Below the pieces are notes generated by a model that made no database searches, was not told where the DNA came from, and was given only the letters and a program-made list of their open reading frames with translations. Position numbers and translations under genes: made by a program. A DNA stretch of 64,000 bases from Haemaphysalis longicornis (taxonomy: Eukaryota > Arthropoda > Arachnida > Ixodida > Ixodidae): contig CM023454.1 in assembly GCA_013339765.2 (NCBI GenBank), positions 145,829,949 through 145,893,948 of the forward strand, written 5' to 3'. Shown here piece after piece: positions 44,109-55,666 of the stretch; positions within the stretch are counted from its first letter, which is position 1; every line of letters starts with the position of its first letter.

Positions 44109-45082
44109 CTGAGCGCAAATGGACAGCAGGGAGAGCGAGCCCGCGGGCAGCAGACGAGAAATGCGAGAATCCCTAAGCCGACGTAACGGAGACGCGCTTC
44201 GCAGCGCGCCCGTTGTCTCACTCACCACCGATGCCCATGCAGGCAGGAATGGTACCAACCACGCATGTTGATTGTTGTTGTGACTCCGTTCGCATTTCGA
44301 CACCAAGGCCCGCCCTCTCTCTACTCGTTTTTGACTTTTGGTGCCACCTTCTCCGGTGGTTGTGGCAATGGTTTACCTCTTGATGACTAGGCTGTTGTGG
44401 AAGCGGTTCAGCTACGAGGTTAATTTTTTGACTTACTACGACTCTGCAAAGACCACATCAGACTTCGCTACATAAGCTCGTTAAAAACCGCTCTGCAAGG
44501 CCCTTTACACCCGCCCCCCCTCATTTCCAAGAGCTATAGGCAGCGCGTCTACAAAAGCCTTGGCACATCTTGTTGAACAAAGGACGCACACGGAATTATT
44601 GGATTCTTCCGGTGGCGTCAAACACATGAGCTTGACGGGAGCCTTTGTCGTCACTGGGGATCTCATCGTTGAGTATGTTGTGCCTGTAACTCACTCACTT
44701 CCACTTCACTTGGTGCTTGAAGTTTCTACTCGGGATCAATCTGCTGCATTCCAAGCTTGGTTCGGATCGTTACTTTTCAACTCACGTTCCCCTTGCGTTT
44801 GGTTTCGGCAGAGTCCTCCTCGTATCTGCTTCTACCTGTGCGGGCCCCTACGCACCTGAATGTGAAACTAAACACTCAACCACTTGCCAGTCGCCGAGGT
44901 TTCCTTCAAGCCTTGCAAAACTGAACATGGAAAGTAAAAACAGTACCTAGAAATATCGAAACTACCCGGATGGCCGTGTGTTTCAACATATCACGTCTTC
45001 GCAATCGCAGAATTAGACCAGTCTCGGAAAAGAAGCTATAAAACATGGTTACATGTTGGTGGATGCGATCTATTTGAGAAAA
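44109..45082. other. Unassigned sequence
   Basis: Apart from the possible right terminal repeat near 44332 nothing recognisable is present. Confidence 0.4.
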
Positions 45083-45987
45083 AAAATTCCCCCGCACCTC
45101 CCCGAAGGGAATCGGGCAGAAATGCGAATGCATTTGGTGCACCGATGAGTGTGTTGCGAGTAATGGCGTAATTAATGACGAGAGTGTGAACGTAATCATT
45201 TATTCATCAGCACCTGTTTGTGTTATCGTTGTACCTGACGGCCACAATCACTGCCTTGTGATCGCTGAAGTGCACGGTCAAAGGGTCTTTGAGAAGCATA
45301 CGCGCGTCACAGTTTCGCGTAAAGACCAGATCACATGCAACTCCCGTGAATGGTAGTGGGGCACGTGTCGAAGCCGGCAGAGAGACAATGCATAGAGTTC
45401 CTGGTCTGCATGTACTCGACCAGCCACTCGCCACTCTTCTTGCGCACGTCAACGTTGAAGTCGCCAACCAAGACTATGGGGTCAGAGGGTTTGTAGCGCA
45501 CGCGCACACTTTCCATAGCCGCGTCCAGCTGCACGGCAACGGCGTCTCGAGCGAGGTTGGGCGCGAGGTACACTGTCACCACAAAGACTCCGTCTCCGGT
45601 GTAGGCAAGGGTGTACAAGTCCTTGTACGGAGACGTGTCTCGAACGGGAGACGTGGCAACGGCGTGCGATATCAAGTTCCCATACACGTTAGACACGAGA
45701 CTAACACCGCAGTACTCGCCGTCCTTGCCGCTTCGAGCAAACTAGTACAGCTCGCTTCAAGCGCATGCGTTCGGCACTGAGCGCGGAGAGATAACACCTG
45801 CGGGCGCACGCCGACGGAGCACGACAACCCCCGACTAAGAAAAGCATTCGCATTTACGACGACGACGACGACGAAGGCAGAACTACGAGGCGCGCGCTTG
45901 CGTGCGCTCGCGCTGGAGGAATGCAGGCGCACGCCGCTCGATGGACGCAAGACAACCCCCGACAAATAAATGCATTCGCATTTAAAA
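45083..45987. mobile_element. Helentron-like element carrying an endonuclease gene
   Basis: The left end (TTCCCCCGCACCTCCCCGAA, then GAAATGCGAATGCA) and the right end (ATGCATTCGCATTTAAAA at about 45970-45987) match the termini of the two HINE-like inserts at 21-22 kb in the same polarity as insert 1. The element is about 0.9 kb and encodes a broken EEP endonuclease on the minus strand. The right end is partly duplicated: GACAACCCCCGACTAAG…AGCATTCGCATTTA at about 45820-45855 and again at 45950-45984, with a GAC repeat between. The rest of a Rep/helicase gene is missing. Confidence 0.55.
45207..45735 (-). pseudogene. EEP-family endonuclease fragment
   Basis: Coding order: DGEYCGVSLVSNVYGNLISH, VFVVTVYLAPNLARDAVAVQ, IVLVGDFNVDVRKKSGEWLV (catalytic Asp/Asn), then one frameshift near 45345, DLVFTRNCDARMLLKDPLTV and HFSDHKAVIVAV (Asp-His) with a stop at about 45207. 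The GDFNVD and SDHK motifs are those of exonuclease-endonuclease-phosphatase enzymes. Such domains occur in LINEs and at the C-terminus of Helentron Rep-Hel proteins. The Helentron-like termini around it favour the second, but RT-linked origin is not excluded. Confidence 0.6.
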
Positions 45988-46125
45988 CCTTCAGGCGCGC
46001 TAGTCCATGTGTATTTTTTCGGTGTTCCTGCTTATTCAACTCAAGCTGAATGATGAATCATTCCCAAATAGGCTTGGTGCCGAGTGATTTCGTAGCGTAA
46101 GCTACACTGGCCGACGTTGAGCAGT

Positions 46126-46590
46126 TCGCGTGGACCTTGAAGGGCGCAATGCTGCGCAAGCGCGAGGAGCATTGGATTTGATTGGACTAGTTTGCATTGC
46201 ATTGCATTGTATTGGACTGGGTTTGGATTGGATTGCCTTGGATTGGATTGGATTGGCTTGGATTGTATTCGGGTTGGATTGGATTTGAATGGATTAAATT
46301 GGATTGTATTCCAATCCAATTCTTGTGGAGTCGGGGATGCGTAGAGAATTGGATCTGCACATTCGCCGGTCTGCGCATTCCAGAGCAGTGACGTCATAGC
46401 CGCGGCAGACGTGCGCCTCGGCAGCTGTGCGCCTCGGTTACGCAGAAGCCAAGTCTGACGTTGCGCAGGAGCCGCTTCATAGCCTTTCGCGTGGCTCCTG
46501 GAGAGCCGCGCTGCGCATGCGCGAGGAGCAGTGACTGGACTGGACTGGATTAGATTGGATTGGATTGAATTTGACTGGATTTGATTGTAA
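46126..46590 (+). repeat. GGATT-type repeats with GC-rich heads, two units
   Basis: Unit 2 (46486-46590) starts CGTGGCTCCTGGAGAGCCGC, CTGCGCATGCGCGAGGAGCA and continues in GACTGGACTGGATTAGATTG. Unit 1 (46126-46320) has a diverged head (GGACCTTGAAGGGCGCAATG, GCGCAAGCGCGAGGAGC) and a longer (GGATT)n run. Potential Asn/Gln/Ser- or Trp/Ile-rich frames here are low complexity. The same family is at 36290-36424. Confidence 0.8.
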
Positions 46591-48219
46591 ATCGTTTTAG
46601 CAGTAGTACGCATGATAATCAGTTAATCCTAGACAACCAGGAAACCTAAGAATAACCAGCTGATCCTTCTTAGCTCACGCTACGTATATCCTGGCATAGC
46701 CGAGCTAAGCCACTGCTAATTTTTTTGTTGTTTTATTGGAAGCCAAACGGAAAGCGCGATCTAAGCCGCACGTGGCTGTGGCCTCGAGTCTGATTAAAAA
46801 AAACATGAAAATGAAATCATACGCACCGTATCTCTCCTGCAGATGTTTCCAGAGGTGCCGAGACACTACAAAGACACAAAGCACAACACAAAGTCATTTT
46901 TGAAGAAGTAAGATGCTGTTTATTGTTCACTTATTTTTGAAAGAGTGGACAACAGATAAAAATACACATAGTATGTCAATTAATGAATCAGAGCAGGAAG
47001 GTTTACAAACAAAAAGTTCCTTAAAGCAGCTGCTTGCCAGAAGAATATGTTTTACTTATAACGCAGTGGGCTTGTTTAAAATGTCAGACATTTCACGGGG
47101 CCACCATAAAAAGCATGGGTTACGCGAATTCAGTCGGTAATACGCGAATATTATGGTCGACGCTTTAGTTCCCAAAGAAGCTATTAACAGTTTTAAAGAA
47201 CGTTGGCAATGCTGACTGGCCGCTCCGGGCGCTAATCACCGACGGAGACGTCGCGTATAGTGAAATCATTTCTATTATAAAGGGGTGTCAAGACATTGCT
47301 GCAAGGCAAGTTACATGCGAAAACAATTCGCAGCTCTACACAAGCTTTGGCTCACAGACAGGTCCCTCCCACGCATGCGTTAAAGGCACAGCATGTATAA
47401 AAAATTGCTGACGATTATTATACTCCCTGATGCGAAATTTGAATGCACTGCGAACTGCACTCTTCTCGGTCCCGGCGCATAGCTGCTTCGCCTTAGGAAG
47501 TGATCGCATGATCAGCGAATGCACGGCGCCGCCCGCTACTCTGCCGTTATCTCGCAGCGAATCGCCGTCGACAAACTCGTTGTTGTTACATTGTGTTGGA
47601 GCCTTCCCCGCAAATGTCACATTGCTTGGATGAGCCACAGAACAGGGAGGGGAGAGGGAGTTGCTCTATTGAAAGAGAAAGAAGCATCGACGAGTACGCC
47701 GAAAGACCTATGTACGTGCATCACGCAGCGCATGCTGGGCTTCTGTGGCGCCGATCGCCCTTTCACACTTTCGTCACACTTTCCTTCTGTTTTGCCTGGG
47801 TGTTTCCTTCGTTCTCCTCGGTTACGAGGCCGACAAGGACGCCAAACCACAGTAGTAGAAGCTTAGCTGCGCACGAAAACGAAACAGCGTCCTTTCAACA
47901 TTCCTCTCAAAAATAGATGCAAAGCCTACAGTCGGACTCTTAACAAGCGCCTAAAAGAATCCAGGCACAGACATTATGAACCTAAGATTTACTCGGCGGG
48001 CTGAGATGCTAACCAACGGGGGAAATACTAAACTAATTTCTAAGCAGAGACTGTCAAGCCGTATCAATCAACGAAAATCCTCTCCCTCTGGAACTGAACA
48101 TTACCACTCTTCCCTAGAAATCGCGACCCTGTTAATGTTTAGCTGATAGTAATGATCTAGGTTTGACCTATATAAGTTCCTTCCAACGCCTTCCACACTC
48201 ATTTTCTTCTTTTCCCAAC
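46591..48219. other. Unassigned sequence
   Basis: No gene supported. Frames at 47336-47916 on both strands overlap and lack domains. Confidence 0.4.
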
Positions 48220-49265
48220 AAGGCCTGGTGAGCAGATTTCTATAATAAAAGATATCAATGCAACTAATGCTTGCCTCGACAACATTTATGCGGGTCGCTT
48301 GAGGTGGTTTCTGATATGATTGCTTATTCGCTTTGGGGGATTTTCAATCGAATGTGGAAATTTGGTGTCTTCCCAGAACAATTACATCAATCCAAAACAA
48401 TGCCGCTTTACAAAAAGGGAGGCCGGACATAAATTTACAACTGTAGACCTATTGTAACATTTGTATATATTCAGTAAACTAATAAAAAAACGGTTTTGCC
48501 AGGCGTCTGACTAAATATCTAACAAAATTTGCGGTTTTATCGCCTAATGACTTTTGCTTTTCCGTGCTTGATACTCCACTAATCTGGCCCTCGTGTCCTG
48601 TACTAATAAAAGTAGAAGCATCATCGGCGCCGGAAGGTCCGCTGGATCCGTTTTTGTAGACCTGTTCGATGCATTTTATTCTATTAATCATACCACCTTA
48701 TTAGCGTAACTTATTCGCAAGCTCAAGCTAGTAACTAGCGTAACTTATACGCGTCGCAAGCCCTGCACTGTCATTTGAAAAAAAGGTTATTTGCTTAATC
48801 GATCGTAAGCTGTATCGCTATCTAACACGCTGTTTAAGTTTAAGAAAGTTAACAAAGGTGTAGCGCAGGATTACACATTAAGGCCCTCTTCGATTTACAA
48901 TGTATATCAATGACTTACGCAGAAGCCCTAATTATTGCGGAAGCCTTTCTTTACGCCGAAGATACAAAGCTACTTGCAAATGACACCTGCATTCATAATT
49001 TATGCGAGAAACTGCCATGCGATTTCCAATATGTATTGCATTGATGCATTCACAATTGCCTCCACATAACGAGCCTAAAACAGCTTTCATGGTCTTTACT
49101 TCCAGCCAGAAAAGTCCTACTTTCAACCCATTTAATTATTGGTTTATCTATTCACAGATTTAAGGAATTCAAATTTTTCGGACTTAGACTCGACACGAAT
49201 CTAAGATACACAAACCCTGCTGTGTATATCTAACAAAAACTGTCTGATGGTACGCTCATATTAAT
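48220..49265 (+). pseudogene. Heavily decayed CR1-like reverse transcriptase
   Basis: Scattered but ordered RT remnants. GSVFVDLFDAFYSINHTTLL (about 48635) corresponds to the DFSKAFD block. GVAQDYTLRPSSIYNVYQ (about 48858) corresponds to GVPQGS…LGPLLF. LYAEDTKLLANDT (about 48951) corresponds to the YADD box, and FKEFKFFGLRLDTNLRYT (about 49160) to the YLG block. Many stops and substitutions show great age. It ends where the next LINE begins. Confidence 0.6.
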
Positions 49266-50570
49266 TAAAACTCGTGCATATTTTAGTCTATCACTATAAT
49301 ATCGCTCTATTAGGCCTTCATCGGCTTGTTCAAGCTTTTATAATCTCTCGCATCAATTACGCCATCCCGTATGCGATCATCTCTAGAAGCGACGTAACCA
49401 AACTTGATACACTCATTCGGAAAGCATATAAACAAGCACTTGGTCTCCCCGTCATCACGGCCACGGACAGACTTCTCAAACTGGGAGTACATAACACTGT
49501 GGAGGAGCTCATAGAGGCTTATTTAGTAACTCAGCACCACCGTCTAGCGACCACAAGAACAGGACGCCAACTGCTTGGTCGCCTTGGATACAATACCCAG
49601 AAGAACAAGGCAGTTCTTCCATGGACATACCCACAACCATAAGGCAAAACATCTATGTGGCTCCCATTCCACGGAATATGCACCCTCAGCTTCACCAAGG
49701 AAGACGTGCGGCGAGAGCACAGGCATTAAATACAGTCCATGGATAAAACCCCAAAACTATGTACACGGACGCTGCCGACTACGCTCGCATGGATACGATG
49801 ACAGTGGTCATCACCACATGCACCGAGCATGTCGCCAGTGTCACGCTTACTGGAATCAACACCACCCAAGCAGAAAAGCAGCCATCGCTCTTGCCCACAC
49901 TTTAGCCGATACAATCATTACTGATTCTCAAGCAGCATGCCGAAGCTACCTACGCGGAAGAATATCAAGACCAGCTGCAAGAACCCTTCTCCAGCGACCC
50001 CCTCATAGCAAGATCAGTCTGGTTTAGGCGCCTGCCCACTCGTCCCTTCGCGGCAATGTCATGGCCCACACGACAGCCCGAGAATTAGCCTACCGGGCAC
50101 CGCGAGACGACTGGCTTCAAGCGACTCATCCCCTAGTAACATACAAAAGCATCACACAGCACTACGAGCTGAGTCGGCAACAATATCCTCCTACCCACCC
50201 GTCACTCACCAAGGAACAGGAACATAACCCAGGCTTCTGCAGACAAACACGTTCCCACACCTATCTAAACTTCACGCCATCAACCCCACCCTCTACAGCT
50301 CCACATGTTCGCACTGCGGTGAGATCTGCACCCTCTATTACATGGTGTGGGCCTGCCAGAAAAACCCAAATGTCCGCCAAATCCCAACCCTTCCCATGAG
50401 CAGTGGGAGAGAGAACTGGCCAGCTCCAGCAGCGAAACTCAGCTTCGGCTGGTGGAACGTGCGGAGAAAGCAGCAAGCTCCACGGGATCCTGAAATGAGG
50501 AATCCGACCACGTGCTCCCCCCATTTTATTTTGTTTTTGCAAAATAAAGTTTACTCTTTCTCTCTCCCCC
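49266..50570 (+). mobile_element. I-clade LINE, 3' part with RNase H
   Basis: RT C-terminal region FIISRINYAIPYAIISRSDV, LDTLIRKAYKQALGLPV and LGVHNTVEELIEAYLVTQH (49274-49642). Broken RNase H pieces follow: KAAIALAHTLADTIITDSQA with the Asp, then VWFRRLPTRPFAAMSW. The tail holds THPLVTYKSITQHYELSRQQ and WSP-like zinc remnants. The 3' UTR ends GCAAAATAAAGTTTACTC then TCTCTC near 50560. It is related to the minus-strand LINE at 17805-19335 and is multiply frameshifted. Confidence 0.75.
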
Positions 50571-50708
50571 CCACCTCGCTTACTGCATTGCATGATGGGC
50601 ACTTCAACAACGACGATGACGAAGCGAACTGGAGATTCGTCCGCTGCGCTGCTCTCTGAGTTAATTATTGTGGTGCTTAAAGGATTGCGCTGTTAGATAG
50701 GAAACGAC

Positions 50709-51790
50709 TTGTCGCCTGTTATGCTGCCCGCGGGCTCTCTGGGGCCAGCGGGCCCACCGGCTGGGTCACTTCTCGGCCTGCCTACCGGGACTGCTCCTGG
50801 CGCACAAGGCTTACCGGTAATAACCTCTGCAGCCTCAGCCGGGTACACTGCGCAGCCTCCTGCAGGTTTGACGCCGCCTGTTCTACCTCACGTCATGTCA
50901 ACTGAAATTCCTCCTGGCGCGCTGCCTGTAGGAGTCGGGATGCAGGCACAGCCGTTGGTTTTGCATGTTGACTCTCCTCGTGCAGATGGAATGGCGGACT
51001 TAGTGTCGGTTTGTTCTGCTTCTTCTGGCGCCGTCATTTATTCACCCGCTGATGGTGAAGAAATGGATGCTGCCGACGGTGGTGAATTTCAACTGGTTCT
51101 AGGTAAACGACGTCGACAGGGATCGAAGGGTTCTCTCCCAATCGGGGATAGCAACACTCAGGTGAACGTACTGAAGCACGCCCTCATTGTGATACTCGAG
51201 CCAAAAGATCCTAAGCAGGTTGTCACTCGGTTCAACCCACTACAGCTAAAAGCTAGCTTCGAACTCGTGGCCCCCGACGGCGCGTTACAGCTGCGGCCGA
51301 ATCACAGGCTTAATCTCCTTGCGGTTGACACGAGAAACATCGACTCTACAGCATGTTTATTGAAGATCACCACTCTGGTGGGCATCGCTGTTGAAGCCTA
51401 TGAACCGGAAAACTGCGCCGCTGGAATCATCATAGGCGTGCCGCTGGAGATCACTGAGGCTGAAATAAAAGAGCACCTGCTACAAATAACGCCAGCGAAA
51501 TCAGTACGTCACCTGAGAAAAACGTCGGAATCAATTTACGTCGTCTTCAACACTGACACAAAGCCTGAACATGTTGTCTTGCGCTAACCTCGGTATAAAG
51601 TGTATGAATACACAGAAAAACCGAAGCAATGCTCTAAATGGCAACGGTTCGGGCACATAGCGTGCACATGCAACCGCAAAGTCCGGTGTGCCCGGTGCGG
51701 AGCCGACCATGATCGTACTGACTGCAAGTCCGACGAATTACGATGCACCAATTGTGGACAAAGTCACGAAACTGCCATAAAAGGAAATAT
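50709..51790 (+). pseudogene. I-clade LINE ORF1, gag-like
   Basis: A Pro/Ala/Gly-rich N-terminus from MLPAGSLGPAGPPAGS at about 50721 is followed by FQLVLGKRRRQGSKGS and an RRM-like middle part (VIVILEPKDPK-like, TRFNPLQLKASFELVAPDG, ACLLKITTLVGIAVEAYEPE). A TAA at 51585-51587 interrupts the frame. The same frame continues YKVYEYTEKPKQCSKWQRFG, CARCGADHDRTDC and CTNCGQSHE, three zinc-knuckle positions with the first mutated (CSKW instead of CxxC). It would bind element RNA. Confidence 0.75.
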
Positions 51791-51879
51791 AATATCTGAT
51801 TGCAGCCGCCGCAGCGCTGGCCACTCTCTGCGTAACACGACACAGCTTCCTTTCTCTCGAGAGGACGGTTGTGCCCTCA

Positions 51880-52199
51880 TCTGTCGAACTGGTTGGAGAG
51901 AGCAAATGTTGAAGTGGCAGCACCCTCGCAGCGGATATCCACCTCTACATGGAATTGACAATTTCTGTAAATTCCGTGTTTCACCACACCTAAGCAAAGC
52001 GTCTGAAGGTGTACGGTATCGTTTGCGTCTCAACGTAGCTTACACCCGAAGCTTCTGGTTCAAAATAGGGTGGGAGGATTCACCACTGTGCCCAACGTGC
52101 GCTGTGCGCAAGACTACCGGCCCTTGTGTATATGCCCACGATTTTCCGCTGCGCGAGTTAAAGCGGCGAGCTGCCTGTCTCGTGTTCGACGTGGAGTAA
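51880..52199 (+). pseudogene. I-clade LINE ORF2 C-terminal end
   Basis: The reading frame continues from ORF1 across the deletion: IDNFCKFRVSPHLSKASEG, YRLRLNVAYTRSFWFKIGW, then DSPLCPTCAVRKTTGPCVYA and LRELKRRAACLVFDVE to the stop at 52197-52199. The CPTC…C segment is the remnant of the terminal zinc motif. Because ORF1 and the ORF2 end share one frame, a short fusion protein is formally possible downstream of the internal stop. Confidence 0.6.
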
Positions 52200-52254
52200 G
52201 CCTTCAGTTAATCGACCAGATTTAGGGGAAATCCCCAAGGTGGAGTAAGTTTCT

Positions 52255-52534
52255 GTGAAGGAAAGTTTGACATCCACCTAAATGCAGCCATACGGCTACA
52301 AAGGAAAGCTATACAGCTTTCTCAGAAACTTCGCAGTTGAAGAAAACTTCGTCCTGGTCCAGGATTCGTCCTGTATTAAACGTATTTCTGTGAAAGTAAA
52401 CACGTTTCTACCGCAGTTAATTAATCCTGGACCAGGACGAATTTTTCTTCAACTGCGAAGTTTCTGAGAAAGCTGTATAGCTTTCCTTTGTAGCCGTAAG
52501 GCTGCATTTAGGTGGATGTCAAACTTTCCTTCAC
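52255..52534. mobile_element. Foldback element, 112-bp arms
   Basis: The arms 52255-52366 and 52423-52534 are reverse complements with about two mismatches, and the spacer is 56 bp. The terminal sequence is GTGAAGGAAAGTTTGAC. The 14-mer GTAAGCCTTCAGTT lies at 52196-52209 and again at 52535-52548, so the unit 52210-52534 may be a dispersed insertion with a long duplication or a local rearrangement. No coding capacity. Confidence 0.85.
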
Positions 52535-52984
52535 GTAAGCCTTCAGTTGTGTCACTTCCTTGGACCCTGGTACAACAACAATGACTCATATTTAGGGGGA
52601 AAATTTCTTCTGCGTTTTTTGCGAGATTCAGGACTAGACAAAACTTTGTAATTCTTCCATTGTGCGCATGGCTTCGTCTGTACCCGTTTGCGTCGTCATG
52701 TACGCTTTGACTCCTTTTTCTTGTTAGGCGCTCTGCGCTTACTGGGCTCCATTCGCTCAATTTTTTTCTTTTACTTAACTTTGTTTCGAGTTTTTATTCT
52801 TGCACTTCATTGCGTGCCATTTTTATTTAGGTTTTGTTTTCTCTCTATTGCTGCTTTGCCGATCTCTCACATTCACTTCACTGCACTGTAATCATCCCCA
52901 TCTGGCGTAGCAAGCACTGCCGCTAGCAGAGCTGACCTCTCCAGCCCACAATAAACAGTTCTCACTCTCTCTCTACTTATACTA

Positions 52985-53603
52985 ATAGCACTTCATTCAA
53001 GGCCGTTCAAAATCAAGCCATAGGAATAATGACACATAATAGGACAACAGCAACGCCGCTCAGCTACTGAAGACTAATAGATTAAAATACGCAAGCTGTT
53101 CCATTACAGCCTTAGTATCCTTGTGCACCTGATCAGGTAATGAACTGATACCTCCGATAATATTCAACTATGACATACTATTTAATCAGGGTTGTACCAG
53201 GTCCTCCACAAATAACAGTCTGTTACCACCAAAAGTAACCACTAACTATGACAACCACACTGCTTATTTTGAGGCAGTTTCAAACTGGAATAATTTTGCT
53301 AGCCAAGTTAAAACGCGACGATTTATGAATTCTTTCAAAACTGCGCTTGTTTCCTTTCTTCATGACGCATACCATTGCGTAAACATTTGTAACTACTCTC
53401 TTTACTTTGTAATTTCCCTTCTTATCTTCGTGCCTGTAGTGTTCTACTTGCATTTTTGTCATTCTAGCGGTTCTGACCTTGTTGTGTATATGTACTCACT
53501 TACAGGAGTTCTACCGGCCATGCTCGTGCTATCGGACCCCTTTCTGTGTATTGACCTATGTATGACAAATATGAACACCCAATTAACGCAATAAACATTA
53601 TTC
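52985..53603 (+). mobile_element. CR1/L2-type LINE, 3' end, decayed
   Basis: Readable segments: VQNQAIGIMTHNRTTATPLS (about 53008), TRSSTNNSLLPPKVTTNYDN (about 53198), TAYFEAVSNWNNFASQVKTR and FMNSFKTALVSFLHD (53253-53360). These mirror the CR1/L2 C-terminus where an aromatic-Trp-Asn motif precedes the end. The element appears to end near AATAAACATTATTC at about 53590-53603. Confidence 0.65.
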
Positions 53604-54440
53604 TAATGTTGTAGTCCTCTTCCCTGTCCGGGTAATACGGTGCGCCCACGTTTTGTCGTTACGTAAAATGCGACGCCACCCGCTCGCAAGTCCGCTTGCA
53701 TGCCCCGCGCAATATCGATGTAGCCATCCACTAGAGACAATGCATCTGTTCAACGTATTATTCGATACACAACACGGGTATTTCTCTTAGTAACCACATT
53801 AAAATTAAACGCGCATATCACCATGACCCGCCTGCTACATAAGCAAGGAATTCAGTCGGTATTTCGTGCAAGTAACTACGCAGGCTCTGTCACTGCCGTG
53901 GTTACTGATACAAAAACCATAGCTACGCTAAAACCAACCTAGCGGGAACATTTTTTACTTCAATAAATTGTCCTTTTCGAGTGCCACTGCAGATATTCAC
54001 TATCTTTGAAATCCTTGCTGTCATATATTTCTAACAGCGAAGCTGCTGTTTCTGGCAGGGCACAAGTGCGGGAACACGGATAGAAGAATAGACGTTGTTC
54101 CATCTTCTTCCAACTGCGTGTGTGCGTTGCCTGTTAATACGCATCACCAACCAGCCACCAAGCCATCGTCGGCACTAATTCCCGCGTTGCAAAAACCCAC
54201 TCAGGGGGAATGGCCAAGAGAATTCGTAATTACCTCTGTCAAATATATGTAAATTTTGTCCTTGCTCTGTTTACTTTCCCACAGCGCTGCAAGCAGGCAA
54301 ATTACGGTGAATTCTAGTAAAAGCGATGAGGATTATTTGGAAAAGTGCAGACGAATTTCTATTACATCTGAGGCGTCGAAGTCGGTTTCATACCTCTGTA
54401 TTCCCGGCTTCCAGACTTGCATTTCAGGATAAACACAAAT
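53604..54440. other. Unassigned sequence
   Basis: No gene supported. Confidence 0.4.
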
Positions 54441-54960
54441 ACAGAGCTGATTCAAAATATTGTTTCCGCAGATTCCGATTCACTGGACTACATTACTGAG
54501 ACAAACAAATCGTCTAGACCACAAATTAAAATACAAAATCTACTAACACTATTTGTGGACTTTAAAAGACCCTTCTGTTTTTCTAACATGACCTGCTGAT
54601 ACAGAAAGTGCTATAATAGAGAGAAAGCTCTTCAATTTATTCAGATACCGCGGGAATCGATTCCTCATCATTTATAACTAATTCAGAGATACCTTGGGGC
54701 ATATAAATAATGGTTTCCTACTGAAAGTCACTTATCCAACGCTAAGGTATCTTGAGGCCTTTATATTGTACGTATACGTTAATGATATGGTAGGGAGCAA
54801 GTAACTCCTACAATAATTTATTCTTTGAGGCCAGTATGACTTATACGTACCAAGCGAAACGAGATACAAATGAAATTAACGAATTGCCCTGGGACTGCTC
54901 AGAGAAATGCAAAAGTTGGAATATTTACAATCCTTTATTTTATTTTAACCTACCTTTTTA
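54441..54960 (+). pseudogene. Possible very old LINE RT remnant
   Basis: LLTLFVDFKRPFCFSN (about 54540) resembles the RT block with DFxKAF, and LYVYVNDMVG (about 54770) resembles the LLYINDL block at the expected later position. Stops abound. Low certainty. Confidence 0.3.
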
Positions 54961-55666
54961 TGTACGTATTGGCATTTTCCGGCACTAGTAGTGCCCACAA
55001 ATTGGCCATGTACCATCTTATACCGGACCCGCGCAGCGTATAAAATGTTTTTCGCCCATCGCTTAGTCGCGCTCATTCATCAAGGTCGCTATAGGATGTC
55101 GCTGGGGCTGTAATCTTTTAGATATCATATTCTTTTATCATCATTTAAATGTAAAATATTTTGTTTTGTAGTTATTTTTGCCTAGATATACAAACTACGA
55201 TTCAGCAAGAAGAACGTTAACAAAGCACACAAAAAGCTTTTCTTTCTTCACGTTTGAAGCACAGCCACCGCAAGCCAAAAAAGAACACGTAGACTAAAAG
55301 CAGCAGCAGCCTTATACGAAAAATCAGGCTACTATAATCCAATTCTAGGAAACTTCAATTGGAAATGAGGAAAGTTCAATGGAGAATAGGAAACTCCAAT
55401 AGGAAACTAAAAAGCTTACCTCTCCTATACCGAGAAAGTTGGGGACAGATACTGTCACGCAGTTGCCTGAACAAAAAAATATAGATGCGTGTTATAATGT
55501 TTCAGTAATTGAGAGCATGCAGAAAAGTATCAACAAGAACATCGTAAAAGGACTACGTACACTGCATCTCACTATTACTTGGTGAAATTCAACAGCTTCA
55601 ATGTCCTCGTAATTTACGAATTCACAGCTTCCTAGAAATTCAAAAACAACCTAATTTTTACAGCTC
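54961..55666. other. Unassigned sequence
   Basis: AT-rich. Repeated ATAGGAAAC/AATTGGAAAT motifs near 55345-55405. No gene supported. Confidence 0.4.

Larger units (their letters stand above)
50640..52975 (+). mobile_element. I-clade LINE, internally deleted
   Basis: ORF1 (50709-51790) is joined directly to the C-terminal end of ORF2 (about 51880-52199), so endonuclease, RT and most of RNase H are missing. The 3' UTR runs to about 52970 (CACAATAAACAGTTCTCACT then CTCTCT) and is interrupted by the foldback at 52255-52534. The internal deletion would leave a copy dependent on other LINEs. Confidence 0.7.

Noticed and set aside
46041..46613. 190-residue minus ORF
   Set aside because: It crosses GGATT-type repeats and is rich in Asn/Gln/Ser/Pro from the pentamer; not coding.
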